Program-made: the position numbers and the translations under genes
Notes under the pieces: generated by a model
Seen by the model: the letters and a program-made list of their open reading frames with translations, nothing else
Database searches by the model: none
Told to the model about the DNA's origin: nothing
In this document: piece by piece, positions 1 through 5,292 of the stretch
Position numbering within the stretch: the first letter of the stretch is position 1
Layout: each line of letters opens with the position of its first letter
Assembly: GCA_947464515.1 (NCBI GenBank)
Contig: CANHXF010000140.1
Location: forward strand, 1-5,292
DNA from: Flavobacteriales bacterium
GTDB lineage: Bacteria; Bacteroidota; Bacteroidia; NS11-12g; UBA955
Direction: 5' to 3'
DNA: 5,292 nucleotides

Positions 1-78
1 AAATGCTAAGGATGCCTCAGAACTGGTGTCGATCGAGAGGGGTTGCGTTGGGGTGATATTTCCTTTTTCAGTTGTCAA
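1..78 (-). CDS. Possible 5' end of an unidentified gene downstream of the E1 gene (partial)
   Basis: On the minus strand a frame opens with TTG at 78-76 and stays open to the left edge, giving 26 codons that begin M-T-T-E-K-G-N-I. The TTG overlaps the TGA stop of the E1 gene as TTGA (75-78), a 4-nt overlap of the kind that marks translationally coupled genes. Two other genes in this window also appear to use TTG, which makes the start more believable. The peptide is rich in T, S and P, with no signal peptide or motif, and I do not recognise it. If real, it is cotranscribed with the E1 gene. The alternative is the 3' end of a convergent plus-strand gene, because a plus frame is also open from the edge to a TGA at 86-88. 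Only 78 nt are visible, so this is a tentative call. Confidence 0.4.
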   Translation of the reverse strand, partial: MTTEKGNITPTQPLSIDTSSEASLAF

Positions 79-2063
79 TATTCGATGAGCGATTTTAATG
101 TCTGTGGCAAGCGATCCCAAGGCAAGAAATGGTCTTCGAGGGTTTTAGCCAATGGCACGGGGGTGTCGAGACTGCCCAATCTTTGAACGGGAGCGTCAAG
201 ATCTTGAAAACAGTGTTCGGAAATCCAAGCAGCAATGTCCGATGCGATGCTTCCGGTGAGCGTATCTTCTGTAAGTACCAGTACTTTTCCAGTGGCTTTT
301 ACTTGTGCGGCGACTTCCTCTTTATCCCAGGGGATGAGGGTTCTGAGGTCGATGACCCTGCCATTGAGATTGTGTTCTTTGATGCAATCGAGGGCTTTGT
401 GGACTCCCCAGCCGTAGGTGACGATGCAAAAGTCGTTGCCATGATCATGAACGGTGGCTTTTCCTTCTTCGATGAGGTATGGGACGGCGGCTACGCCGCC
501 GCTCACCGATCGATACAATAACTTGTGCTCAAAAAATAACACAGGATTTGGATCCTCGATGGCACGCATCAATAAACCCTTTGCATCGGCTGGTGTGCTA
601 GGATAATATATTTTTAGACCGGGAACGTGGTAAAACCATGCCTCGGTACTCTGACTGTGAAAAGGACCGGCTTGCACGCCAGCGCCCGTTGGCATGCGGA
701 CAACCACATCGGCGGGCTGGCCCCAACGGTAATGACTTTTAGCTAAATTATTCACAATTTGATTGTAACCGCAGGTGACGAAATCCGCAAATTGCATTTC
801 AACCACCGCTTTTTGTTTGGCGATGCTCAATCCGTATCCCGCACCCAAAATTGAACTCTCGGTAATGGGCGTATTTCGCACGCGGCCCTTGCCAAATTTC
901 TCAAGAAATCCGTCGGTGATTTTAAAAACACCACCATACTCCGCTACATCCTGACCCATAATCACAAGATTATCATGACGTTCCATGCTCTGTTCCAATC
1001 CTTCCTTAATCGCATCCACCAATCGCAGGTCACGATCACTCTCTGGAGCGCTGTCCGCACATTGGAAATCATCGGCAAATTCAAACGGCGCATACATATC
1101 GTTCATTTCTTCCGCCAAATCTGGAACCACTTCCTCCTCTGCAAAAGTGGCTTCTAATCCCACTTCGATCTCCGCCAAAAACTCTTTTTTATATTGATCG
1201 ATAATTGCATCAGTCAAAATTCCCAATTCCCTCAAATAGGTTTCGTAATTGCTCAATGGATCTTTCTTTCCCCACTCTTCAAATAAATGTGTGGGTACAT
1301 ATTTCACACCGCTGGCCTCTTCATGGCCCCTCATCCTAAAGGTAAGCGCTTCAAAAATAATCGGACGCGGGTTGTTTCTAAGTTCTTCCGCCCAATGCAA
1401 AGCGGTATGATACACTTCTAAAATGTTATTGCCATCCACTTGCACCGTCTCCATGCCATAGCCGATTCCCTTGTCGATGAATTGCTTACATCTAAACTGC
1501 TCGTTCGATGGCGTACTAAGTCCATAGCCATTATTTTCGATCAAAAAGATCACCGGCAATTGCCAAACGGCAGCCACGTTTAGGGCTTCGTGAAAGTCGC
1601 CTTCGGAGGTGCCGCCATCGCCAGAAAAAGCGACAGAGATTTTTTTACGATGATTCAGAACATGGGAAAGTGAAACGCCATTGGCTACACCCAACATCGC
1701 ACCCAAGTGAGAAATCATCCCTACGATGGCGTATTCGTTGGTTCCAAAGTGAAAACTGCGCTCCCGGCCTTTGCTAAAGCCTGATTTCTTGCCTTGCCAC
1801 TGGGCGAAAAGCTTGCCAAATGGAATTCCTCGTGTGGTAAAAACTCCCAAATTCCTATGCAAGGGCATGATGTATTCATCAGGGTCTAAGGCCATCGTAA
1901 TGCCAACAGAAATCGCCTCTTGGCCAATGCCGCTAAACCATTTTCCCACTTTGCCCTGACGCAATAGCACGAGCATTCGATCTTCGATTAAACGCGGCTT
2001 TAATAAACCACGGTATAAACTCAGTAATTCGGCATCAGATAAATTCTTTCGATCGTACAGCAT
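75..2063 (-). CDS. Fused alpha/beta 2-oxo-acid dehydrogenase E1 component (branched-chain 2-oxoisovalerate or pyruvate type)
   Basis: This is the thiamine-diphosphate-dependent E1 subunit of a 2-oxo-acid dehydrogenase complex. It decarboxylates the 2-oxo acid and passes the acyl group to the lipoyl arm of E2 in the cytoplasm. Usually separate alpha and beta chains are joined here in one 662-residue protein, as is common in Bacteroidota. The alpha half (about 1-325) has G-I-G-Q-E-A at 45-50, H69-R70, and the ThDP/Mg motif from G148-D-G-G to E176-N-N178. It also has the phosphorylation-loop-like stretch R-M-R-G-H-E-E-A-S at 243-251. An acidic linker leads to the beta half (about 345-662), with G-Q-D-V-A-E-Y-G-G at 370-378, P-I-T-E-S containing the likely ThDP-activating E402, the H-S-Q-S-T-E-A-W stretch at 469-476, and R-T-L-I-P-W-D at 574-580. 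The ATG at 2063 is fixed by an in-frame stop 6 nt upstream. The motifs do not settle branched-chain versus pyruvate substrate. No E2, E3 or lipoylation gene is visible. Confidence 0.93.
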   Translation of the reverse strand: MLYDRKNLSDAELLSLYRGLLKPRLIEDRMLVLLRQGKVGKWFSGIGQEAISVGITMALDPDEYIMPLHRNLGVFTTRGIPFGKLFAQWQGKKSGFSKGRERSFHFGTNEYAIVGMISHLGAMLGVANGVSLSHVLNHRKKISVAFSGDGGTSEGDFHEALNVAAVWQLPVIFLIENNGYGLSTPSNEQFRCKQFIDKGIGYGMETVQVDGNNILEVYHTALHWAEELRNNPRPIIFEALTFRMRGHEEASGVKYVPTHLFEEWGKKDPLSNYETYLRELGILTDAIIDQYKKEFLAEIEVGLEATFAEEEVVPDLAEEMNDMYAPFEFADDFQCADSAPESDRDLRLVDAIKEGLEQSMERHDNLVIMGQDVAEYGGVFKITDGFLEKFGKGRVRNTPITESSILGAGYGLSIAKQKAVVEMQFADFVTCGYNQIVNNLAKSHYRWGQPADVVVRMPTGAGVQAGPFHSQSTEAWFYHVPGLKIYYPSTPADAKGLLMRAIEDPNPVLFFEHKLLYRSVSGGVAAVPYLIEEGKATVHDHGNDFCIVTYGWGVHKALDCIKEHNLNGRVIDLRTLIPWDKEEVAAQVKATGKVLVLTEDTLTGSIASDIAAWISEHCFQDLDAPVQRLGSLDTPVPLAKTLEDHFLPWDRLPQTLKSLIEY

Positions 2064-2083
2064 GCATTGTTAATAGGATGTTC

Positions 2084-2098
2084 TATTTTTCAAAAATA
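2084..2098. repeat. 15-nt A/T palindrome over the E1 -7 element
   Basis: TATTTTT and AAAAATA form perfect 7-nt inverted arms around a single central base (C at 2091). One arm plus the centre is the minus-strand -7 box itself. A dimeric DNA-binding protein here would compete with RNA polymerase. It could also be chance in A/T-rich DNA, and the arms stop exactly at 2084 and 2098 with no further pairing. Confidence 0.35.
2091..2098 (-). promoter_or_regulatory. Candidate Bacteroidota -7 promoter element for the E1 gene
   Basis: Read on the minus strand, these 8 nt are TATTTTTG, a full match to the Bacteroidota primary-sigma -7 consensus TAnnTTTG. The element lies 28 nt before the E1 ATG, so transcription would begin near 2085 and leave a leader of about 20 nt. 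The expected TTTG-like -33 box is weak: the best-placed stretch, about 18 nt further upstream near 2115-2120, reads ATTTAA. The A/T-rich background makes a chance match possible. Confidence 0.45.
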
Positions 2099-2213
2099 CA
2101 TCGCAAAAGTGGCCTTAAATGCGGTCGGTCTCAATACTATGCGTATAAAACACAAAATTTTCCATTTTTCTTTGCAACCAATCGCGATTTGTGCGTCATA
2201 ACCTCGAAGCTAC

Positions 2214-2768
2214 TTGCTAAACAACAATGATATCATAGCCGGATGTATCAAAAAAGACAGACAGGCGCAAAAGACTCTCTACGAGAAATATGCTGCCAAA
2301 ATGTTTGGATTTTGCTTACGATACTCTAACAGCCGCGCTGATGCTCAAGATTTGTTACAAGATGGTTTCATTAAGGTCTTTGACAGCATTGCTACCCTGA
2401 ATGACACTTCTCAATTGGAAGGTTGGATGACGAGAATCTTCATCAATCTAGCCATGTCGAGATTCAGAAAATCTGCTCGCGGCCCCGTTATGGTGGAAGT
2501 GGTTGATGTTCTGGATGATACTTCCGGCGAAACCACAACCGTGGATGAGCCAATGGAAGTCAATGAAGTGCTCGCCTGTTTGATGGAGCTCCCCGAGAAA
2601 TATCGCATCGTGATTAACATGTATGCAATTGATAAACTCACTCACCAAGAAATTTCTGAAGTGTTGGGAACTAGCGTATCGAACAGTAAGAGCCTTTTAT
2701 TTAGGGCCCGCGTGATGCTCAAAGATTTAGTTGAAAAACAAAGAAACAAGGACACTGGAAAACAGTAA
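2214..2768 (+). CDS. ECF-type RNA polymerase sigma factor (sigma-70 family)
   Basis: This 184-residue protein should direct RNA polymerase to a small set of promoters once released from an anti-sigma factor. Region 2 spans about 20-88: L-Y-E-K-Y-A-A-K-M-F at 22-31, the core-binding and -10-reading stretch A-D-A-Q-D-L-L-Q-D-G-F at 42-52, and W-M-T-R-I-F-I-N-L-A at 71-80. Region 4 spans about 116-172, with M-E-L-P-E-K-Y-R at 124-131 and the helix-turn-helix H-Q-E-I-S-E-V-L-G-T-S-V-S-N-S-K-S at 144-160. There is no C-terminal extension, so it is a minimal two-domain ECF factor, close in feel to the ECF group of Bacteroidota paired with membrane anti-sigma factors. TTG at 2214 is the first start candidate after an in-frame TAA at 2199-2201 and gives the usual N-terminus (D-I-I-A-G-C-I-K-K-D-R). 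The last 38 nt overlap the next gene, its probable anti-sigma factor. The subgroup is inferred from wording, not from a profile search. Confidence 0.93.
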   Translation: MLNNNDIIAGCIKKDRQAQKTLYEKYAAKMFGFCLRYSNSRADAQDLLQDGFIKVFDSIATLNDTSQLEGWMTRIFINLAMSRFRKSARGPVMVEVVDVLDDTSGETTTVDEPMEVNEVLACLMELPEKYRIVINMYAIDKLTHQEISEVLGTSVSNSKSLLFRARVMLKDLVEKQRNKDTGKQ

Positions 2769-4131
2769 CAAACATATCGACAATTGGTTAAGCCAGCAGT
2801 TTGAGGATTTTACCCCGAATCCCGAACCTGCGCTGTGGCAGTCGATAGATGCTTCCCTTGACCGCAGAGAACGCCAGCAAAAATTCATATGGTATTGGCT
2901 GGTTGCTGGCGTTCTGTCATTAGTGGTTGCGGGCTCGCTGTTTCAGTGGAATAAGATATCTAATAAGTCGGTTGCATCGCCCAAAACAGTGGCGCAATCT
3001 AGCACTTCAAAAATTACTGAGAAGTCGGAACTGGATCAAACAAAATCGTCTAATTTCTCTGATCAAAATGCTCGAATTCAGAATCCCGAATTACAATCAA
3101 ATTCAGGATCTCAAACTAATCCTGTAGTTCAATCAAACGGAGTTACCCCGAATTCAAAGCCTTCGAAATACAATCCTTCGGGCAATTACATGAAGTCAGA
3201 AAATACGCCTGACCCAATTCAAGCTCCAGAATTTAACACCCCAAATCCTGTCCAACTCGTAAATGAAAATACCGCCGATGACATCCCGTCAACACTCGAT
3301 GTGGATCCATTTGGCATCGAATCTATGGAAATTGAAGGCGCGGTGAATCCCAATTCGGTGTCTCGTACCTCTGCTGATCAGTTGGTATGGTCTAGCGACA
3401 AGAAATCAGAAAAATTGTTGGGTCGATGGATGATTGAGGCTGGCGTTGATGCGAACCAAACTGGTTTGATGTATCGCAGCACGGCGGACTTATCGAAATA
3501 CGTACACAAAAATTATTTTAATCACATGAAAGATGGCGAATTTGCTTTGAGTGCAGGTCGCTTCAATATTTCTAGTGTATATCAAATCACTAAGAATCAC
3601 GCAGTGAAAGTGGGTGTGGCGTATGCCGAAAATCGCACGCAGCAGCGGTTCGACTTTAGAGATAGCATGCCGGCTACCGTAATGCCGGGCAATAATCCTG
3701 ATGCCTTGGGTTACTACCCGATTTTTGGATATTTGGGCTTGGGTCCGCAAGTGAAATTTAATTCTCAGACCACTTATTCGATGATTTCTGTACCATTGGG
3801 TTATGTGGGTTATTTTCCGATAACAAAACAATATTCAATTACACCTGAGGTGTTGTTGCAAGCCAATAAATTGTCGGTATCAACCGGTGCTCAGACATTG
3901 GATTATCAAACATTATTACAAACTGCACAGCAAGCTTCCAATTTTAGAAAGTTGATTTGGGGTGCTCGTGTTGCCGTGGGAGTTGAAAAACGCCTCAATT
4001 ATAGTCATGCGATTGGATTGCGATTCAATGCACAGTCAATGTTAACCTCAATGTATGTCCCGAATGCTGCCTTGCAGCCAAGGGGTTGGTCGTTGGGATT
4101 GTCCGCACATTATTCCTGGAGAATTCAATAA
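2731..4131 (+). CDS. Putative dual membrane-spanning anti-sigma factor: cytoplasmic head, inner-membrane helix, periplasmic linker, outer-membrane-barrel-like domain
   Basis: The 466-residue product has four parts. Residues 1-51 are charged and cytoplasmic, with I-D-N-W-L-S-Q-Q-F-E-D-F at 16-27 and the P-A-L-W-Q-S-I-D pattern at 33-40 seen at the start of many Bacteroidota anti-sigma and barrel proteins. Residues 52-73 are one strong transmembrane helix preceded by R-R-E-R-Q-Q-K, which fits N-terminus in. Residues 74-228 are a low-complexity N/S/Q/P-rich linker. Residues 230-466 hold about eight amphipathic strands (231-243, 270-285, 290-303, 345-360, 366-382, 407-420, 425-440, 452-465), resembling a small outer-membrane barrel. 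TTG at 2731 directly follows an in-frame TAG; the next in-frame ATG would delete the helix, so the start must be TTG or a nearby non-ATG codon such as CTG 2755. The overlap with the sigma gene argues for coupled translation and a shared role. Binding to the sigma factor and outer-membrane insertion are inferred. The alternative is an inner-membrane protein with a periplasmic beta domain. Confidence 0.82.
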   Translation: MKNKETRTLENSNKHIDNWLSQQFEDFTPNPEPALWQSIDASLDRRERQQKFIWYWLVAGVLSLVVAGSLFQWNKISNKSVASPKTVAQSSTSKITEKSELDQTKSSNFSDQNARIQNPELQSNSGSQTNPVVQSNGVTPNSKPSKYNPSGNYMKSENTPDPIQAPEFNTPNPVQLVNENTADDIPSTLDVDPFGIESMEIEGAVNPNSVSRTSADQLVWSSDKKSEKLLGRWMIEAGVDANQTGLMYRSTADLSKYVHKNYFNHMKDGEFALSAGRFNISSVYQITKNHAVKVGVAYAENRTQQRFDFRDSMPATVMPGNNPDALGYYPIFGYLGLGPQVKFNSQTTYSMISVPLGYVGYFPITKQYSITPEVLLQANKLSVSTGAQTLDYQTLLQTAQQASNFRKLIWGARVAVGVEKRLNYSHAIGLRFNAQSMLTSMYVPNAALQPRGWSLGLSAHYSWRIQ

Positions 4132-4171
4132 AGTGAAGAAAAAGTGTTTTATATGGTATAAATTGCATGGG

Positions 4172-5292
4172 ATGAGAGTTCAGTCTTTGTTGACAGTTCT
4201 ATGTATCCTGTGTGTTTCCGCACAGGCGCAGGTGTTGCAGCCATTGGGATCTGGTTTGCCAGCCCGGGTTGTAGCATCTTATGCCGCGGGGAACGAGTAC
4301 CTAGCACTTTTCGAAGAAACATCAACTGCGGAGATTAACGATTTTACAATGGCTCGCTGGAATGGTGTTAGCTGGAGTTACTACAGCGGATTAACTACGC
4401 CATCGCCAGTAAAAACAGTAAAAGGAACTTATAATTTCCATTCAATCGCTTTGTATCACGATACGATGTATGCTGCCGCTTACATGGCAAATGCAGAACG
4501 TGATGCCGATGTGCCAGTAAGTCATTTATACAAGTGGGATGGCGCGAAATGGGTGGCGGAAATTGGTGTTGTGGATACAAGAAATAATGGGATTATCGCA
4601 ATGACAGTCTTCGATGATAAGTTGATTGTTGCGGGTTTGTTTGATAATACCGTGAATGGCAATCCCGTTCAAAACATTGCTGCATACAACGGGAAATCTT
4701 GGTCTTACCTAGGTAATAGTGGAACCGCGCAAGGCACAGATGGTGTGATTCGCACCTTGGCTGTTGTGGGTAATCGACTTTATATAGGTGGGGATTTTGA
4801 GACTTTTGCAGGTTCTAGCACAGGGAATATTGCTTACTTTACAGCGGCCAATGGTGGTTGGGGTGGTGTAGGGAGTCCTTTCAAAGGCGAGGTTCTAGAA
4901 TTGGGAGTTTTCAATAATAAAATTGCAGCATTAGGGAAAAACGCAACGGGCGATAAACAGATTTCTATTTTTCAAGGTACTTGGGCAAATCCAATTGGAT
5001 TTGATTCATTTAGTATTAGTGCACCTACCACATTGATGGGGGCGGGCACAGATTTATTGATTGGGGGTTCTTTTGTGAAAAATGGCAACGGAACATCACT
5101 ATTAGTCTACGATGGCGCTTCATTGAGATTCACAGGCAATCGCATCAACGGGTCCTTTAACTTAGGTCAGCGCGGCGATGGTGCTTTCATTTGGGGTGAT
5201 TTTACCGAACTCAATACCGATCTGCAATATTTCTCAAAAATCGAATCTGAATCCGGGAATTTGTATGGTGATTTATTCTATGATGTCAATTC
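4172..5292 (+). CDS. Secreted propeller-like repeat protein, 3' end cut off by the window
   Basis: The frame is open from here to the right edge, 373 codons. From the ATG at 4172 the product starts with a Sec signal peptide: short n-region M-R-V-Q-S, hydrophobic core L-L-T-V-L-C-I-L-C-V, and likely cleavage after S-A-Q-A (residue 19). The mature part consists of about seven diverged modules of 43-57 residues, starting near 41, 98, 149, 201, 249, 294 and 337. Each runs as a hydrophobic strand plus G-G-D-F or a variant, a polar turn, then a second strand ending in W-(D/N)-G-x-x-W or similar. Good examples are L-Y-I-G-G-D-F-E-T-F-A-G at 203-214 and A-A-Y-N-G-K-S-W at 170-177. This pattern is common in secreted Bacteroidota proteins, often with a type IX sorting domain, which cannot be seen here. 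An alternative GTG start at 4133 (M-K-K-K) lies 1 nt after the previous stop, with GGAGAA at 4118-4123 as a possible ribosome site. The ligand or enzyme activity is unknown. Confidence 0.8.
   Translation, partial: MRVQSLLTVLCILCVSAQAQVLQPLGSGLPARVVASYAAGNEYLALFEETSTAEINDFTMARWNGVSWSYYSGLTTPSPVKTVKGTYNFHSIALYHDTMYAAAYMANAERDADVPVSHLYKWDGAKWVAEIGVVDTRNNGIIAMTVFDDKLIVAGLFDNTVNGNPVQNIAAYNGKSWSYLGNSGTAQGTDGVIRTLAVVGNRLYIGGDFETFAGSSTGNIAYFTAANGGWGGVGSPFKGEVLELGVFNNKIAALGKNATGDKQISIFQGTWANPIGFDSFSISAPTTLMGAGTDLLIGGSFVKNGNGTSLLVYDGASLRFTGNRINGSFNLGQRGDGAFIWGDFTELNTDLQYFSKIESESGNLYGDLFYDVN

Larger units (their letters stand above)
2064..2213. promoter_or_regulatory. Divergent intergenic region between the E1 gene and the sigma-factor operon
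   Basis: These 150 nt separate two outward-facing genes and must hold both promoters unless the sigma operon is read from elsewhere. The E1 side has a clear -7 box. On the sigma side I see no convincing match to the Bacteroidota consensus. TTTCTTTG (2167-2174) and GCGATTTG (2184-2191) each keep the TTTG half but lose one or both bases of the TA. An ECF-type autoregulatory promoter could be present, but its sequence cannot be predicted from one site. No Shine-Dalgarno sequence precedes either start codon. Confidence 0.6.

Noticed and set aside
2..88. Plus-strand frame open from the left edge to a TGA at 86-88, possibly the tail of a convergent gene
   Set aside because: It would overlap the E1 gene end by 14 nt and has no supporting motif; the minus-strand TTGA overlap explains the same bases better, though neither is proven.
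485..501. GC-rich perfect hairpin, 7-bp stem with a 3-nt loop (CGGCGGC-TAC-GCCGCCG)
   Set aside because: It lies inside the E1 coding sequence (the G-G-V-A-A stretch near residues 522-526), has no following T-run, and is explained by glycine and alanine codons.
129..521. 130-codon open frame on the plus strand
   Set aside because: It lies wholly antisense to the strongly supported beta half of the E1 gene and its translation shows no recognisable motif.
2167..2191. TTTG-containing stretches upstream of the sigma gene as -7 boxes
   Set aside because: TTTCTTTG and GCGATTTG lack one or both bases of the TA of TAnnTTTG and have no well-spaced TTG upstream, so no promoter is called.
3490..3831. 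113-codon open frame on the minus strand
   Set aside because: It is antisense to the barrel-like part of the anti-sigma gene, with a composition typical of a shadow frame.
4395..4580. 61-codon open frame on the minus strand
   Set aside because: It is antisense to the secreted repeat protein and shows no recognisable feature.

Overview
The window looks like chromosomal DNA from a member of the Bacteroidota. Three things point there: a single-chain E1 alpha/beta 2-oxo-acid dehydrogenase of the type common in that phylum, an ECF sigma factor with Bacteroidota-like region 4 wording, and a partner with a cytoplasmic head, one inner-membrane helix and a C-terminal outer-membrane-barrel-like domain. 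Shine-Dalgarno sequences are generally absent and one good TAnnTTTG-type -7 box is visible, which also fits. I cannot name a genus.

Layout. Minus strand: a 662-residue fused E1 component occupies 75-2063. Its stop codon overlaps, as TTGA, a possible TTG start of another minus-strand gene that runs off the left edge (1-78). A 150-bp divergent intergenic region (2064-2213) follows. It holds a -7 box for the E1 gene, sitting inside a short A/T palindrome. Plus strand: an ECF sigma factor (2214-2768, TTG start), a 466-residue membrane-spanning putative anti-sigma factor (2731-4131, TTG start, 38-nt overlap with the sigma gene), and the first 373 codons of a secreted repeat protein (from 4172, or GTG 4133) cut off by the right edge.

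How the genes work together. The plus-strand genes look like one operon and a cell-surface signalling unit. The sigma factor would be held by the short cytoplasmic N-terminus of the next protein. That protein appears to cross the inner membrane once, span the periplasm with a roughly 150-residue N/S/Q/P-rich linker and end in an eight-strand barrel-like domain. This architecture matches the dual membrane-spanning anti-sigma factor (Dma) idea known from Bacteroides, in which an outer-membrane event is passed to a sigma factor by one polypeptide. The exported repeat protein, with about seven propeller-like modules, may be a partner or the first target of the system. The E1 enzyme is central metabolism (branched-chain 2-oxo acid or pyruvate oxidation) and is probably only a divergent neighbour.
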